Of a stretch of 8,830 nt of DNA, positions 1 through 6,879 are shown piece after piece. This DNA comes from Synergistaceae bacterium (GTDB taxonomy: Bacteria; Synergistota; Synergistia; Synergistales; Synergistaceae), in contig JAUNNW010000054.1 in assembly GCA_030531285.1 (NCBI GenBank), positions 1 through 8,830 on the forward strand, given 5' to 3'. The position numbers were made by a program, and so were the translations under genes. The notes below the pieces were generated by a model. That model was given only the letters and a program-made list of their open reading frames with translations. It ran no database searches and was not told the DNA's origin. How positions within the stretch are numbered: position 1 is the first letter of the stretch; each line of letters opens with the position of its first letter.

Positions 1-1
1 G

Positions 2-1087
2 CTCAAAAAACAGACGGTTTGCGACGCGCTGTCACGCATAGGCGGCATTGAAAATCCGCCGGTATCAGAATGTGTCCCGTCCCCGTCCGAATGGCGTTAC
101 AGAAACAAAGCAGCAGTTCCGGTTCAGAAAAATTTCAAAAGCAGACTGACTCTCGGTTTCTACAAAAAGCGAAGCCACGACGTTGTGGAATTCAGGCAGT
201 GTCCCGTTTTGTTTTCGGAAATGGAAACGGAAATCCTTGCCCTTAAAAAATTCCTTGAGGAGAAAAAAATTAACGGCTACGACGAAAAACAGCCGAAAAA
301 CGGCGGAAATTTCCTGCGGCACCTTGTGCTGCGCTTTGCGAAATTCAGCGGGGAATCAGCAGGCTGCATGGTTGTAAATCGTCTGCCGGAAGAAAAAGAA
401 AAGGCGGTGCTTGCCGAAATCAGCCGAGTGTCGCGTCTGGATGGACTTCTGCTCAACAAAAACGATGCTCCCGGTAATTTTATCTGGGGCGGCGTATTCA
501 GAAGACTTTTCGGCTGTTCCGTGCTGACGGAAAGACTCGGCGGATTCAAATTTGCATCTGAAATATCCTCGTTCTTTCAAATCAACACGGAACAGGCACT
601 GAACCTCTGCAAATATGCGGCTGAAAAAGCGCGGGAGTGCGGCGCTGAAAACATTCTTGAGCTGTACGCCGGTATCGGAACCCTAACCTGTTTTCTTGCT
701 GAAAAAGCGAAAAAAGTTACCGCGGTTGAAAGCTGGCGCGCCGCGTCAAAATACATCGCGGTCAACGCGGAAACCAACGGTTTTGACAACATAAGGGTAT
801 TTGAAGACAGCGCTGAAAAAGTATCGCAGGAATTGTCCGGCGAAAGCTTTGATACGGTTGTACTTGACCCGCCGAGAACCGGCTGCGGCAAAAGCGTGCT
901 GGACGCAATTCTTAAAATATCACCCCGCAGTGTGATTTACGTGTCCTGCAACCCCGCAACGCTTGCCCGTGACTGTAAAACGCTGCTTGAAAACGGAGTT
1001 TACGAACTGAAATCTGCCCAGCCGTTTGACATGTTTCCGCAGACGGGGCACGTGGAAACTGTAGCAGTGCTAAAACGTGGGATGTAG
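2..1087 (+). CDS. rlmCD: 23S rRNA (uracil-5-)-methyltransferase, RlmD/RlmCD (RumA) family, 5'-truncated by the window edge
   Basis: SAM-dependent enzyme that methylates C5 of a uridine in 23S rRNA (U1939 and/or U747 in E. coli numbering). The reading frame is open from base 2, and 61 residues precede the first in-window GTG at 185. Those residues match the family (RYRNKAAVPV, then GFYKKRSHDVVEFRQCPVL), so the true start lies off the left edge; 361 residues are visible. In visible numbering, Cys67 of RQCP corresponds to the fourth Fe-S cluster ligand of RumA; the other three are upstream. SFFQIN is near 190-195, SAM motif I (ELYAGIGTLT) near 220-229, LDPPRTG near 288-294, and the SCNP motif carries the catalytic Cys316 (codon 947-949). 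FPQTGHVE sits near the C-terminus. The gene is complete at its 3' end. Gram-positive homologues may act on one or both uridines, which this sequence cannot settle. No terminator follows it. Confidence 0.93.
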   Translation, partial: LKKQTVCDALSRIGGIENPPVSECVPSPSEWRYRNKAAVPVQKNFKSRLTLGFYKKRSHDVVEFRQCPVLFSEMETEILALKKFLEEKKINGYDEKQPKNGGNFLRHLVLRFAKFSGESAGCMVVNRLPEEKEKAVLAEISRVSRLDGLLLNKNDAPGNFIWGGVFRRLFGCSVLTERLGGFKFASEISSFFQINTEQALNLCKYAAEKARECGAENILELYAGIGTLTCFLAEKAKKVTAVESWRAASKYIAVNAETNGFDNIRVFEDSAEKVSQELSGESFDTVVLDPPRTGCGKSVLDAILKISPRSVIYVSCNPATLARDCKTLLENGVYELKSAQPFDMFPQTGHVETVAVLKRGM

Positions 1088-1170
1088 ATGCATTGACATT
1101 GTACTGCTATTTGCTGTTTGGATTTATATTTATAATGTGTCATTGTTAAACTATCAGGAGAAATATATAT

Positions 1171-1175
1171 AGGAG
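1171..1175 (+). promoter_or_regulatory. Ribosome binding site deciding a TTG start at 1184
   Basis: AGGAG lies 8 nt before TTG 1184, an ideal spacing. The in-frame GTG at 1175 overlaps this site. It could only use another AGGAG at 1156-1160, 14 nt upstream, which is too far to be efficient. The protein read from TTG begins MAYGKTIELFLVNG, which resembles the start of related proteins as I recall them. Confidence 0.6.
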
Positions 1176-1183
1176 TGATTAAT

Positions 1184-2038
1184 TTGGCATACGGAAAAAC
1201 AATAGAATTATTTTTGGTAAATGGAACTGCTAATAGTTTAGTTATAGCGGAATTGTCAAATTGGAATGGCAAAGCTATCAAAATACCGCGTATGGAAATT
1301 GCTAAATCAAATAGAGGTGACCTGACAAGTGCAGGTGTTTATTTTCTATTTTGTAAAGCAGATGATACTGGAAAAGATGCTGTGTACATTGGAGAAGCTG
1401 AAAATGTTAAAGAACGTCTTGTACAGCATTTACGTGATTATCAAGCTGATAAAGAAAAGTATTACTGGACAACCGCAATAATTTTTATTGGAAACGAACT
1501 TAATAAGACACTTATTAGATACTTGGAAAATAAATTAGTTGAACTTGCAAATAGCAGTAAAAGGTATATTGTCCTTACCAAGAATACATATCGCAATACC
1601 GTAATCAAAGAATCTCAAATTGCAGCCATGGAAGAGTTTATAGATAATATAAAAGTTCTAATTAATGCACTAGGCTACAAGGTTTTAGAACCATTGGTTA
1701 TACACAATTCTCAGTCAACAGATGACGAAATTCTTTTTATTGATACGAAAACTGTCACTGCTAAAGGTAAGATAACATCTGAAGGTTTTGTCGTTCTAGA
1801 AGGAAGTGATGTGAGCGAAAAAATTGCTGATAAATCGTTAAGTGATGGTATGCGTGCGTTACGGCAGAAACTTTTTGAGAATGGAAAAGTTCAAAATTTT
1901 CATACAACTGAAGATTTGCTGTTTTCAAGTTCATCTGCAGCTGCAGATTTTCTATTAGGCTATAATGTTAGTGGTCCAAAGACGTGGAAAAATAAAAATG
2001 GGGTGTCATTGAAAGAAATTGACAACTCGAACAATTGA
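1184..2038 (+). CDS. GIY-YIG nuclease family protein with C-terminal DUF4357-like region
   Basis: 284-residue soluble protein with no signal peptide or membrane segment. The GIY-YIG catalytic fold is visible from about residue 50: AGVYFLF supplies the GIY strand (Val for Ile) and AVYIGEAENVKERLVQHL supplies YIG, with Tyr68. The conserved Arg is about residue 78, and the likely metal-binding Glu is about 115 in YLENKLVE. The C-terminal 60 residues (SEGFVVLEGS, then LLFSSSSAAADFLLG and WKNKNGVSLKEI) resemble DUF4357, often found behind GIY-YIG or restriction-related domains. Probable activity is DNA cleavage; the biological role is unknown, with phage defence, repair or mobile-element maintenance all possible. 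It starts with TTG behind a strong AGGAG; the alternative is GTG 1175. Its codons end mainly in A or T, unlike rlmCD upstream or the polyamine operon, which suggests horizontal acquisition. A perfect TATAAT at 1131-1136 precedes it but lacks a good -35 box. Domain calls are firm; function is inference. Confidence 0.85.
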   Translation: MAYGKTIELFLVNGTANSLVIAELSNWNGKAIKIPRMEIAKSNRGDLTSAGVYFLFCKADDTGKDAVYIGEAENVKERLVQHLRDYQADKEKYYWTTAIIFIGNELNKTLIRYLENKLVELANSSKRYIVLTKNTYRNTVIKESQIAAMEEFIDNIKVLINALGYKVLEPLVIHNSQSTDDEILFIDTKTVTAKGKITSEGFVVLEGSDVSEKIADKSLSDGMRALRQKLFENGKVQNFHTTEDLLFSSSSAAADFLLGYNVSGPKTWKNKNGVSLKEIDNSNN

Positions 2039-2100
2039 ATGCAGTAAAAATAGTTAAAGTGATTTTCATTTGAAAAATAAATATTAGCAGTTTATCCCGT

Positions 2101-2580
2101 ATGGCAAATTTAATAACAACGGTCAGAATTTTATGCAGCCTCTCAATACTGTTTTGCAAGGTGTCTTCTCCGGCTTTTTATACCTTGTATTTAATTTGCG
2201 GCATTTCTGATATTCTTGACGGTGCAATAGCGCGGAAAAGCCACACAGCATCAGAATTTGGCGCAAAGTTCGATACTTTTGCAGATGTCGTGTTTGCGGT
2301 GTTTTGCATGGTAAAAATCTTGCCTGTGCTTGAGCTGCCAAGTTATGTATGGGTTGCAGTTGTTATTGTTGCGCTTATAAAAATCAGCAATATTATTGTT
2401 CATTTTTGTAATTACCATGAACTTGCGGCTGTGCATACGCGGCTTAATAAATTGTCAGGCTTCCTGTTGTTCGTTTTTCCGTTTACAGTGAATTTAATTG
2501 ATGTTAAATACAGTTCCGGAGTACTTTGTACGCTTACGCTGATTGCAGCGGTACAGGAAGGGCGTTATATTAGAATTTAG
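2101..2580 (+). CDS. CDP-alcohol phosphatidyltransferase family membrane protein
   Basis: 159-residue integral membrane enzyme that would transfer a phosphatidyl group from CDP-diacylglycerol (or a similar CDP-alcohol) to an alcohol acceptor in phospholipid synthesis. The family signature D-x2-DG-x2-AR-x8-G-x3-D-x3-D is complete: Asp37, Asp40, Gly41, Ala44, Arg45, Gly54, Asp58 and Asp62. These acidic residues bind the metal and CDP. Hydrophobic segments lie near residues 10-35, 62-75, 81-102 and 118-150. It is shorter than housekeeping PgsA or PssA (about 180-200 residues), yet both ends look native: MANLITTVRIL is a typical start and AAVQEGRYIR a typical end for small Clostridia members as I recall them. 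The acceptor alcohol cannot be read from sequence. ATG 2101 is the only plausible start, since an in-frame TGA lies at 2071-2073, but no Shine-Dalgarno sequence precedes it. It is separated from the nuclease gene by 62 AT-rich bases and followed by a strong terminator. Confidence 0.85.
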   Translation: MANLITTVRILCSLSILFCKVSSPAFYTLYLICGISDILDGAIARKSHTASEFGAKFDTFADVVFAVFCMVKILPVLELPSYVWVAVVIVALIKISNIIVHFCNYHELAAVHTRLNKLSGFLLFVFPFTVNLIDVKYSSGVLCTLTLIAAVQEGRYIRI

Positions 2581-2602
2581 TCCGGAAGCTGTTAATAACA
2601 AC

Positions 2603-2633
2603 ACACAGGAGAAATGTCTCTCCTGTGTTTTTT
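2603..2633 (+). terminator. Rho-independent terminator between convergent genes
   Basis: A perfect 10-bp stem (ACACAGGAGA at 2603-2612 with TCTCCTGTGT at 2619-2628) closes a 6-nt loop and runs into six T residues (2628-2633). It lies 22 nt after the phosphatidyltransferase stop and ends 2 nt before the stop of the convergent nspC gene. Read on the minus strand the same hairpin is followed by a weaker T-rich stretch (GTTGTTATT), so it may also end the polyamine operon. Confidence 0.85.
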
Positions 2634-2635
2634 GT

Positions 2636-3856
2636 TTAATCAAGTGTTTTCTTTGAACCGAGTCTGCTTTTAAAATCCTGATATCCGAAATCCGTCAGTC
2701 TTCTAAGTTCCCCTAACTCGGTCAATAACCAAATGTCAGGAAGCGGCATACCGTTGAAAGTGTTGTTTTTGCAGGTCGTGTAAATTGCCATATCGCCAAA
2801 GGTCAGCAGCTGACCTTCTTTAAGAGGCTCGTCAAAGCTGTAATCGCCTATTATGTCACCTGTCAGGCAGGTCGGACCGCCCAAACGGTAACTGAAAGCC
2901 TTTTCTTCTGCCTCTCCTGCGCCGTAAAGCGGCGGGCGGTAGGGCATTTCTATAACGTCAGGCGTGTGGCAGGCTGCGCTCATGTCAAGTATCGCCGACT
3001 GCGTTTTTCCGTTTTTCGGCAGGTCAAGCACGCGCGCAACAAGATATCCGGCGTTCAGTGCCCATGCCTCGCCGGGCTCAAGATAAACGTCAACGTTCCA
3101 TTTTTCCTGTGCGTATTCTATGCAGCGTTCAAGTCTTGGAATATTGTATCCGGGGCGGGTAACGTGGTGTCCTCCTCCGAAATTCAGCCATTTCATGCGG
3201 GGAAGTACGTTGCCGAACTTTTCTTCAACGGCATTCAGAGTTATTTCAAGCGCGTCGGAATCCTGCTCGCACAAAGTATGGAAATGAAGACCGTCAAGCA
3301 ATGCGCAGGACTCGTCCGTCATTTCGGAATCCCACTGCTGTCTGGTTGTTCCAAGACGGCTGCCTGAAGCGCAGGGGTCGTATATTTCATGTCCTGCCTG
3401 AGTGGAGCATTCGGGATTGATGCGCAGCCCGACAAATTTTCCCGCCTTTTTTGCTGCATCGCCGAATTTTTTCAGCTGCTGCGGGGAATTAAATACAACA
3501 TGGTCCGCATACCCCAGCAGCTCGTCAAAATCCTGTTCCCTGTACGCTGCGCAGTAAACGTGCACCTCTTTGCCGGGCATATTTTCCGCGCCTAAACGTG
3601 CTTCGAACAACCCGCTTGCTTCCGTGCCTGTCAGATAAGGAGAAAGCAGCGGGTAAAGGTCGTAATTGGAAAACGCTTTCTGCGCAAGCAGAAACTTTGC
3701 GCCGGTGCGCTGCGCTGTGCCGGAAATGATCTTTCCGTTGCGGCGCAGCTGAGCCTCGTCCAAAACATACGCCGGCGTCGGAAGCTTTGCAAACAGCTTC
3801 GCGGGGTCTTTGCCGCCGAGCGCTGCAAACGGTGCGCGCGTTTCCTGTCCTGCCAT
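2636..3856 (-). CDS. nspC: Carboxynorspermidine/carboxyspermidine decarboxylase
   Basis: PLP-dependent, alanine-racemase-fold decarboxylase (406 residues, close to the family's usual ~380-400). It converts carboxyspermidine to spermidine, or carboxynorspermidine to norspermidine, as the last step of the aspartate-semialdehyde-based polyamine route. TPAYVLDE (27-34) starts the barrel. Lys60 in LLAQKAFSN is the PLP Schiff-base lysine. HFHTLCE (191-197), the phosphate-binding FGGGHH (226-231) and EPGEA (260-264) follow. Cys330 and Asp334 in GGPTCLTGDIIGDY are the C-terminal active-site pair contributed across the dimer, and CKNNTFNGMPLP ends the conserved core. It is the last gene of the five-gene operon. 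Its ATG overlaps the TGA of the synthase gene by 1 nt (TGATG), implying translational coupling. The substrate here is more likely carboxyspermidine, because the operon makes putrescine rather than diaminopropane. Carboxyaminopropylagmatine is a further possibility. Confidence 0.93.
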   Translation of the reverse strand: MAGQETRAPFAALGGKDPAKLFAKLPTPAYVLDEAQLRRNGKIISGTAQRTGAKFLLAQKAFSNYDLYPLLSPYLTGTEASGLFEARLGAENMPGKEVHVYCAAYREQDFDELLGYADHVVFNSPQQLKKFGDAAKKAGKFVGLRINPECSTQAGHEIYDPCASGSRLGTTRQQWDSEMTDESCALLDGLHFHTLCEQDSDALEITLNAVEEKFGNVLPRMKWLNFGGGHHVTRPGYNIPRLERCIEYAQEKWNVDVYLEPGEAWALNAGYLVARVLDLPKNGKTQSAILDMSAACHTPDVIEMPYRPPLYGAGEAEEKAFSYRLGGPTCLTGDIIGDYSFDEPLKEGQLLTFGDMAIYTTCKNNTFNGMPLPDIWLLTELGELRRLTDFGYQDFKSRLGSKKTLD

Positions 3857-5115
3857 CAGTCAACCAAAGCGGGAGCGTGATTTTCACTGCGCGGCAGACC
3901 GTATTTGTCCAGCGCGTCAAGGAACGGATCAGGATCGAATTCTTCCACGGTATGTACTCCGGCTGTTGTCCATTTGCCCGTAAGCATCATCAAAGCCCCG
4001 CACATTGCCGGAACGCCGGTGGTATAAGAAATTGCCTGCGAACCGACTTCGCGGTAACATTCCTGATGGTCGCATACGTTGTAAATATAATACCTCTTGT
4101 CCCTGCCGTCTTTCTTTCCCGTGAAAATACAGCCGATATTGGTCTTGCCGTGTGTACGGGGACCGAGGCTGGCAGGATCGGGCAGAAGGGCTTTGAGGAA
4201 CTGAATGGGAACAATTTCCTTCCCTTCGAATGTTATCGGAGCAGTGGATAGCATACCGACATTCTCCAGACATTTCATATGCGTCAGATAGCTCTGACCG
4301 AAAGTCATAAAGAAACGTATGCGCTGCACTTCCGGAATATTCAGGGCGATTGATTCGATCTCCTCGTGGTGGAGCAGATACATATCCTTCTGTCCTACCT
4401 GATCGAAAATATATTCGCGTTTTACGGACATTGCCGGAATTTCTATCCAATGGCCGTTTTCCCAGTAACTTCCGGGTGCGCTGACTTCGCGGAGATTTAT
4501 TTCAGGATTGAAATTTGTAGCAAAGGGATAGCCGTGGTCCCCTCCGTTGCAGTCGAGAATATCAATCGTATCAATAGAGTCGAACTCATGTTTTTTTGCG
4601 TAGGCGCAGTATGCCTGTGTTACTCCCGGGTCAAAACCGCAGCCGAGCAGGGCGGTAAGCCCTGCCTTTTCAAACCTTTCGCGGTATGCCCACTGCCAGG
4701 AATAATCAAAGTAAGCTGAAAACCCCGCGTCTTTGCAGCGCTTTTCATATATGGCGCGCCATTCGGGATCATCTGTGTTTTCCGGCTCGTAATTGGCGGT
4801 ATCCATATAATTGACGCCGCATATCAGGCAGGCGTCCATAATAGTTAAATCCTGATAGGGAAGCGCGATATTCATAACAAGATCCGGCTTATAGCTGCGG
4901 ATAAGCTCAACAAGCTCGTCCACGTTATCTGCGTTGACGTGTGCCGTGGTAATTTTTGTAGAAGTCTTCGGTGCCAGTTTTTCAGCCAGAGCGTCACATT
5001 TTGACTTAGTGCGCGAAGCAATGCACAACTCGGTGAACACCTCACTGACCTGACAACACTTGGAAACGGCAACGGACGCGACGCCGCCGCAGCCGACAAC
5101 TAAAACTCTGCTCAT
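3856..5115 (-). CDS. Carboxynorspermidine/carboxyspermidine synthase (dehydrogenase), saccharopine dehydrogenase-like
   Basis: NAD(P)H-dependent enzyme of 419 residues. Members condense aspartate semialdehyde with a diamine (putrescine or diaminopropane) and reduce the Schiff base to carboxyspermidine or carboxynorspermidine. The N-terminal Rossmann motif is VLVVGCGGVA (4-13), then LCIASRTKSKCDAL (30-43), MNIALPYQDLTIMDACL and YMDTANYE. ALLGCGFDPGVTQAY (155-169) and CNGGDHGYPFATNFNPEINLRE belong to the catalytic domain of this family, sometimes labelled saccharopine dehydrogenase or LYS1. The adjacent decarboxylase makes the carboxy(nor)spermidine role far more likely than lysine metabolism. 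The start is ATG 5115 with AAGGAG at 5124-5129, 8 nt away; this RBS lies directly behind the speB stop. Its stop overlaps the nspC start by 1 nt. Which amine it accepts (putrescine or agmatine) decides which spermidine route the operon runs and cannot be seen here. Confidence 0.92.
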   Translation of the reverse strand: MSRVLVVGCGGVASVAVSKCCQVSEVFTELCIASRTKSKCDALAEKLAPKTSTKITTAHVNADNVDELVELIRSYKPDLVMNIALPYQDLTIMDACLICGVNYMDTANYEPENTDDPEWRAIYEKRCKDAGFSAYFDYSWQWAYRERFEKAGLTALLGCGFDPGVTQAYCAYAKKHEFDSIDTIDILDCNGGDHGYPFATNFNPEINLREVSAPGSYWENGHWIEIPAMSVKREYIFDQVGQKDMYLLHHEEIESIALNIPEVQRIRFFMTFGQSYLTHMKCLENVGMLSTAPITFEGKEIVPIQFLKALLPDPASLGPRTHGKTNIGCIFTGKKDGRDKRYYIYNVCDHQECYREVGSQAISYTTGVPAMCGALMMLTGKWTTAGVHTVEEFDPDPFLDALDKYGLPRSENHAPALVD

Positions 5116-5129
5116 TCTAACGACTCCTT

Positions 5130-6014
5130 TTATATTGAATTGATTTGCTGCTGTTTATTCAACAGTGCCAGCAGAAATTCCCTCAAAACCTTGCAGGCGG
5201 CTGCGGTAGACGCTCCCGACTGATCCAGCATTGGAGCAAGCTCATTTATGTCAGCGCCGGCAATATTGCACGGAGCAACAGTCCGCAGAGCGTCCAAAAG
5301 CTGCAGAAAAGTTATGCCGCCCGCCTCCGGGGTTCCCGTGCCCGGGAAAATCGAAGGATCAAGACAGTCAAGGTCAACTGTGACATAGACCGGCGTGTTG
5401 TCCTTTTTAAGCGCAGCTGCCGTATCTTTCAGCCCGTCCAAATTCAGAGGATGCATATCAGTGTGTGCTTCGGCAAAACGAAATTCGTCACGTTCGCCGC
5501 TTCGTATGCAGAACTGATGAATTCGACCGTCTCCCAAAATATCGTGGCACCGGCGCATAACGCAGGCATGGCTGAGCTTTGTGCCGAGATAATCATCGCG
5601 CAGGTCTGCGTGGGCATCAAAATGAATTATATGCAGATCGGGATAATGTTTATGCACCGCGCGCACGCTGCCCAGCGTCACGAGATGTTCGCCGCCTATT
5701 AAAAAAGGCAGTTTCCCGTCTTCAAGAATGGTTTGTGCTCTGGTTTCAATATCTGCAAGCGCGCTTTCCGTACTGCCGAAACTCAGCTCCAAATCCCCGC
5801 TGTCAAACACGGCAAAATCGGTTAGATCAGCGTCCTGATACGGGCTGTAAGTTTCCAGACCAAAACTCTCGTGGCGTATTGCGGCAGAGCCGAACCTTGC
5901 GCCCGGACGGAATGACGTTGTAGAATCAAACGGTGCGCCGAAAAGGACAATCCCTGCTTCCTCGTAACTGCTTTTGCAGCCTATAAAAGTTTCGATATTA
6001 GGCTTCAGGCTCAC
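5130..6014 (-). CDS. speB: Agmatinase-type ureohydrolase (SpeB family)
   Basis: Binuclear Mn enzyme of 294 residues that splits agmatine into putrescine and urea. FGAPFDSTTSFRPGARFG (25-42) is the family's N-terminal signature. Metal ligands are visible: His110 in IGGEH, Asp123, His125 and Asp127 in HFDAHADLRD, and Asp214 and Asp216 in VDLDCLDPS. PGTGTPEAGG (224-233) and GADINELAP complete the active site. It starts at GTG 6014, and the GTGA overlaps the speE stop by 4 nt. GGAGG (6025-6029) sits 10 nt upstream, inside the speE coding sequence. The arginine decarboxylase first in the operon supplies its substrate, supporting agmatinase over arginase or formiminoglutamase. An aminopropylagmatine ureohydrolase role, as in Thermus or cyanobacteria, is a realistic alternative given speE and the carboxy-route genes beside it. 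Confidence 0.92.
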   Translation of the reverse strand: MSLKPNIETFIGCKSSYEEAGIVLFGAPFDSTTSFRPGARFGSAAIRHESFGLETYSPYQDADLTDFAVFDSGDLELSFGSTESALADIETRAQTILEDGKLPFLIGGEHLVTLGSVRAVHKHYPDLHIIHFDAHADLRDDYLGTKLSHACVMRRCHDILGDGRIHQFCIRSGERDEFRFAEAHTDMHPLNLDGLKDTAAALKKDNTPVYVTVDLDCLDPSIFPGTGTPEAGGITFLQLLDALRTVAPCNIAGADINELAPMLDQSGASTAAACKVLREFLLALLNKQQQINSI

Positions 6015-6868
6015 CTGTTCTCAACCTCCAAAAGCATATCCTCAAGAAAAGACGGAAGGGCGAACGCGCCGACGTGCAGGCGCGGCGTATAATAACGCGT
6101 ATGCAGATTCAGCGCCAGCCAGCTCTTTTGATCCGCATCATCAATGGGATGATATTTTTTACTTGCAAATCCGAAAAGCCAATATCCTGCTGCATAGGTC
6201 GGAATATGAGCCTGATACACCTTGCTGATCGGGAACGTCTCGACGATGCGTTTGTGGCTGCGTTGCATTGCCTCAGCGTCATGAGCATAGAACGGGCTGC
6301 CCTGCTGATTCACCATAATACCGTCATCTTTCAGGGCATTATAGCAGCTTCCGTAAAATTCACGCGTAAAAAGTCCCTCCGCAGGACCGAACGGATCTGT
6401 GGAATCCACTATTATAAGATCGTACTCTGCCTCGCAGCGCCGGATAAAACGGAGTGCGTTTTCAAAAAAGATATGAACTCTCCTGTCATCCATTCTACAG
6501 GCATTTCCCGGCAGAAACTCGCGGCAAGCCTCCACAACCTGCGGATCCATCTCCACAAGATCTATGCGCTTTACCCGGTCATAGCGCGTCAGCTCGCGCA
6601 CAACCCCGCCGTCGCCGGCTCCGATTACCAGAATATCCCGAATTCCTTTATGAACCGCCATAGGGACGTGCGTAATCATTTCATCGTAAATAAACTCATC
6701 GCGCTCCGTCAGCTGCACATTGCCGTTAAGAGCGAGAACGCGTCCGTACTCCGGCGTTTCAAAAATATCAATCTGCTGATAATCGCTCTTCTTGGCATAC
6801 AAATGCCGTGTAACGCGAATTGAATGTTTAACGTCCTTGGTATGATATTCACTAAACCACATTTCCAT
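6011..6868 (-). CDS. speE: Spermidine synthase (polyamine aminopropyltransferase)
   Basis: Transfers an aminopropyl group from decarboxylated SAM to putrescine, giving spermidine and methylthioadenosine. At 285 residues it has the normal bacterial length. The N-terminal beta domain includes QQIDIFETPEYGRVLALNG and QLTERDEFIYDEMI. The Rossmann core has VIGAGDGGVVRE (81-92), LVEMDP (104-109) and DSTDPFGPAEGLF with catalytic-type Asp155 and Asp158. YQAHIPTYAAGYWLFGFAS (from 218) lines the substrate pocket. All hallmark residues are kept, so it should be active. It starts at ATG 6868 with AGGAG at 6877-6881, 8 nt away; the speA stop TAG is embedded in this RBS. No speD, the source of decarboxylated SAM, is in the window, and the operon already encodes a SAM-independent route, so its true donor/acceptor pair is open. 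Putrescine or agmatine are both plausible acceptors. Confidence 0.93.
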   Translation of the reverse strand: MEMWFSEYHTKDVKHSIRVTRHLYAKKSDYQQIDIFETPEYGRVLALNGNVQLTERDEFIYDEMITHVPMAVHKGIRDILVIGAGDGGVVRELTRYDRVKRIDLVEMDPQVVEACREFLPGNACRMDDRRVHIFFENALRFIRRCEAEYDLIIVDSTDPFGPAEGLFTREFYGSCYNALKDDGIMVNQQGSPFYAHDAEAMQRSHKRIVETFPISKVYQAHIPTYAAGYWLFGFASKKYHPIDDADQKSWLALNLHTRYYTPRLHVGAFALPSFLEDMLLEVENR

Positions 6869-6879
6869 AATAATTTCTC

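Noticed and set aside
1093..1136. TTGACA (1093-1098) and TATAAT (1131-1136) as a promoter for the GIY-YIG gene
   Set aside because: Both boxes look excellent but are 32 nt apart, far from the 16-18 nt needed. No acceptable -35 was found 17 nt before the TATAAT, so no promoter is called.
2966..3367. Plus-strand frame of 133 codons inside nspC
   Set aside because: Antisense shadow of a gene with complete family motifs; no RBS and no recognisable domain. The same applies to the long shadows at 3787-4251, 3929-4450, 5145-5702 and 6074-6823.
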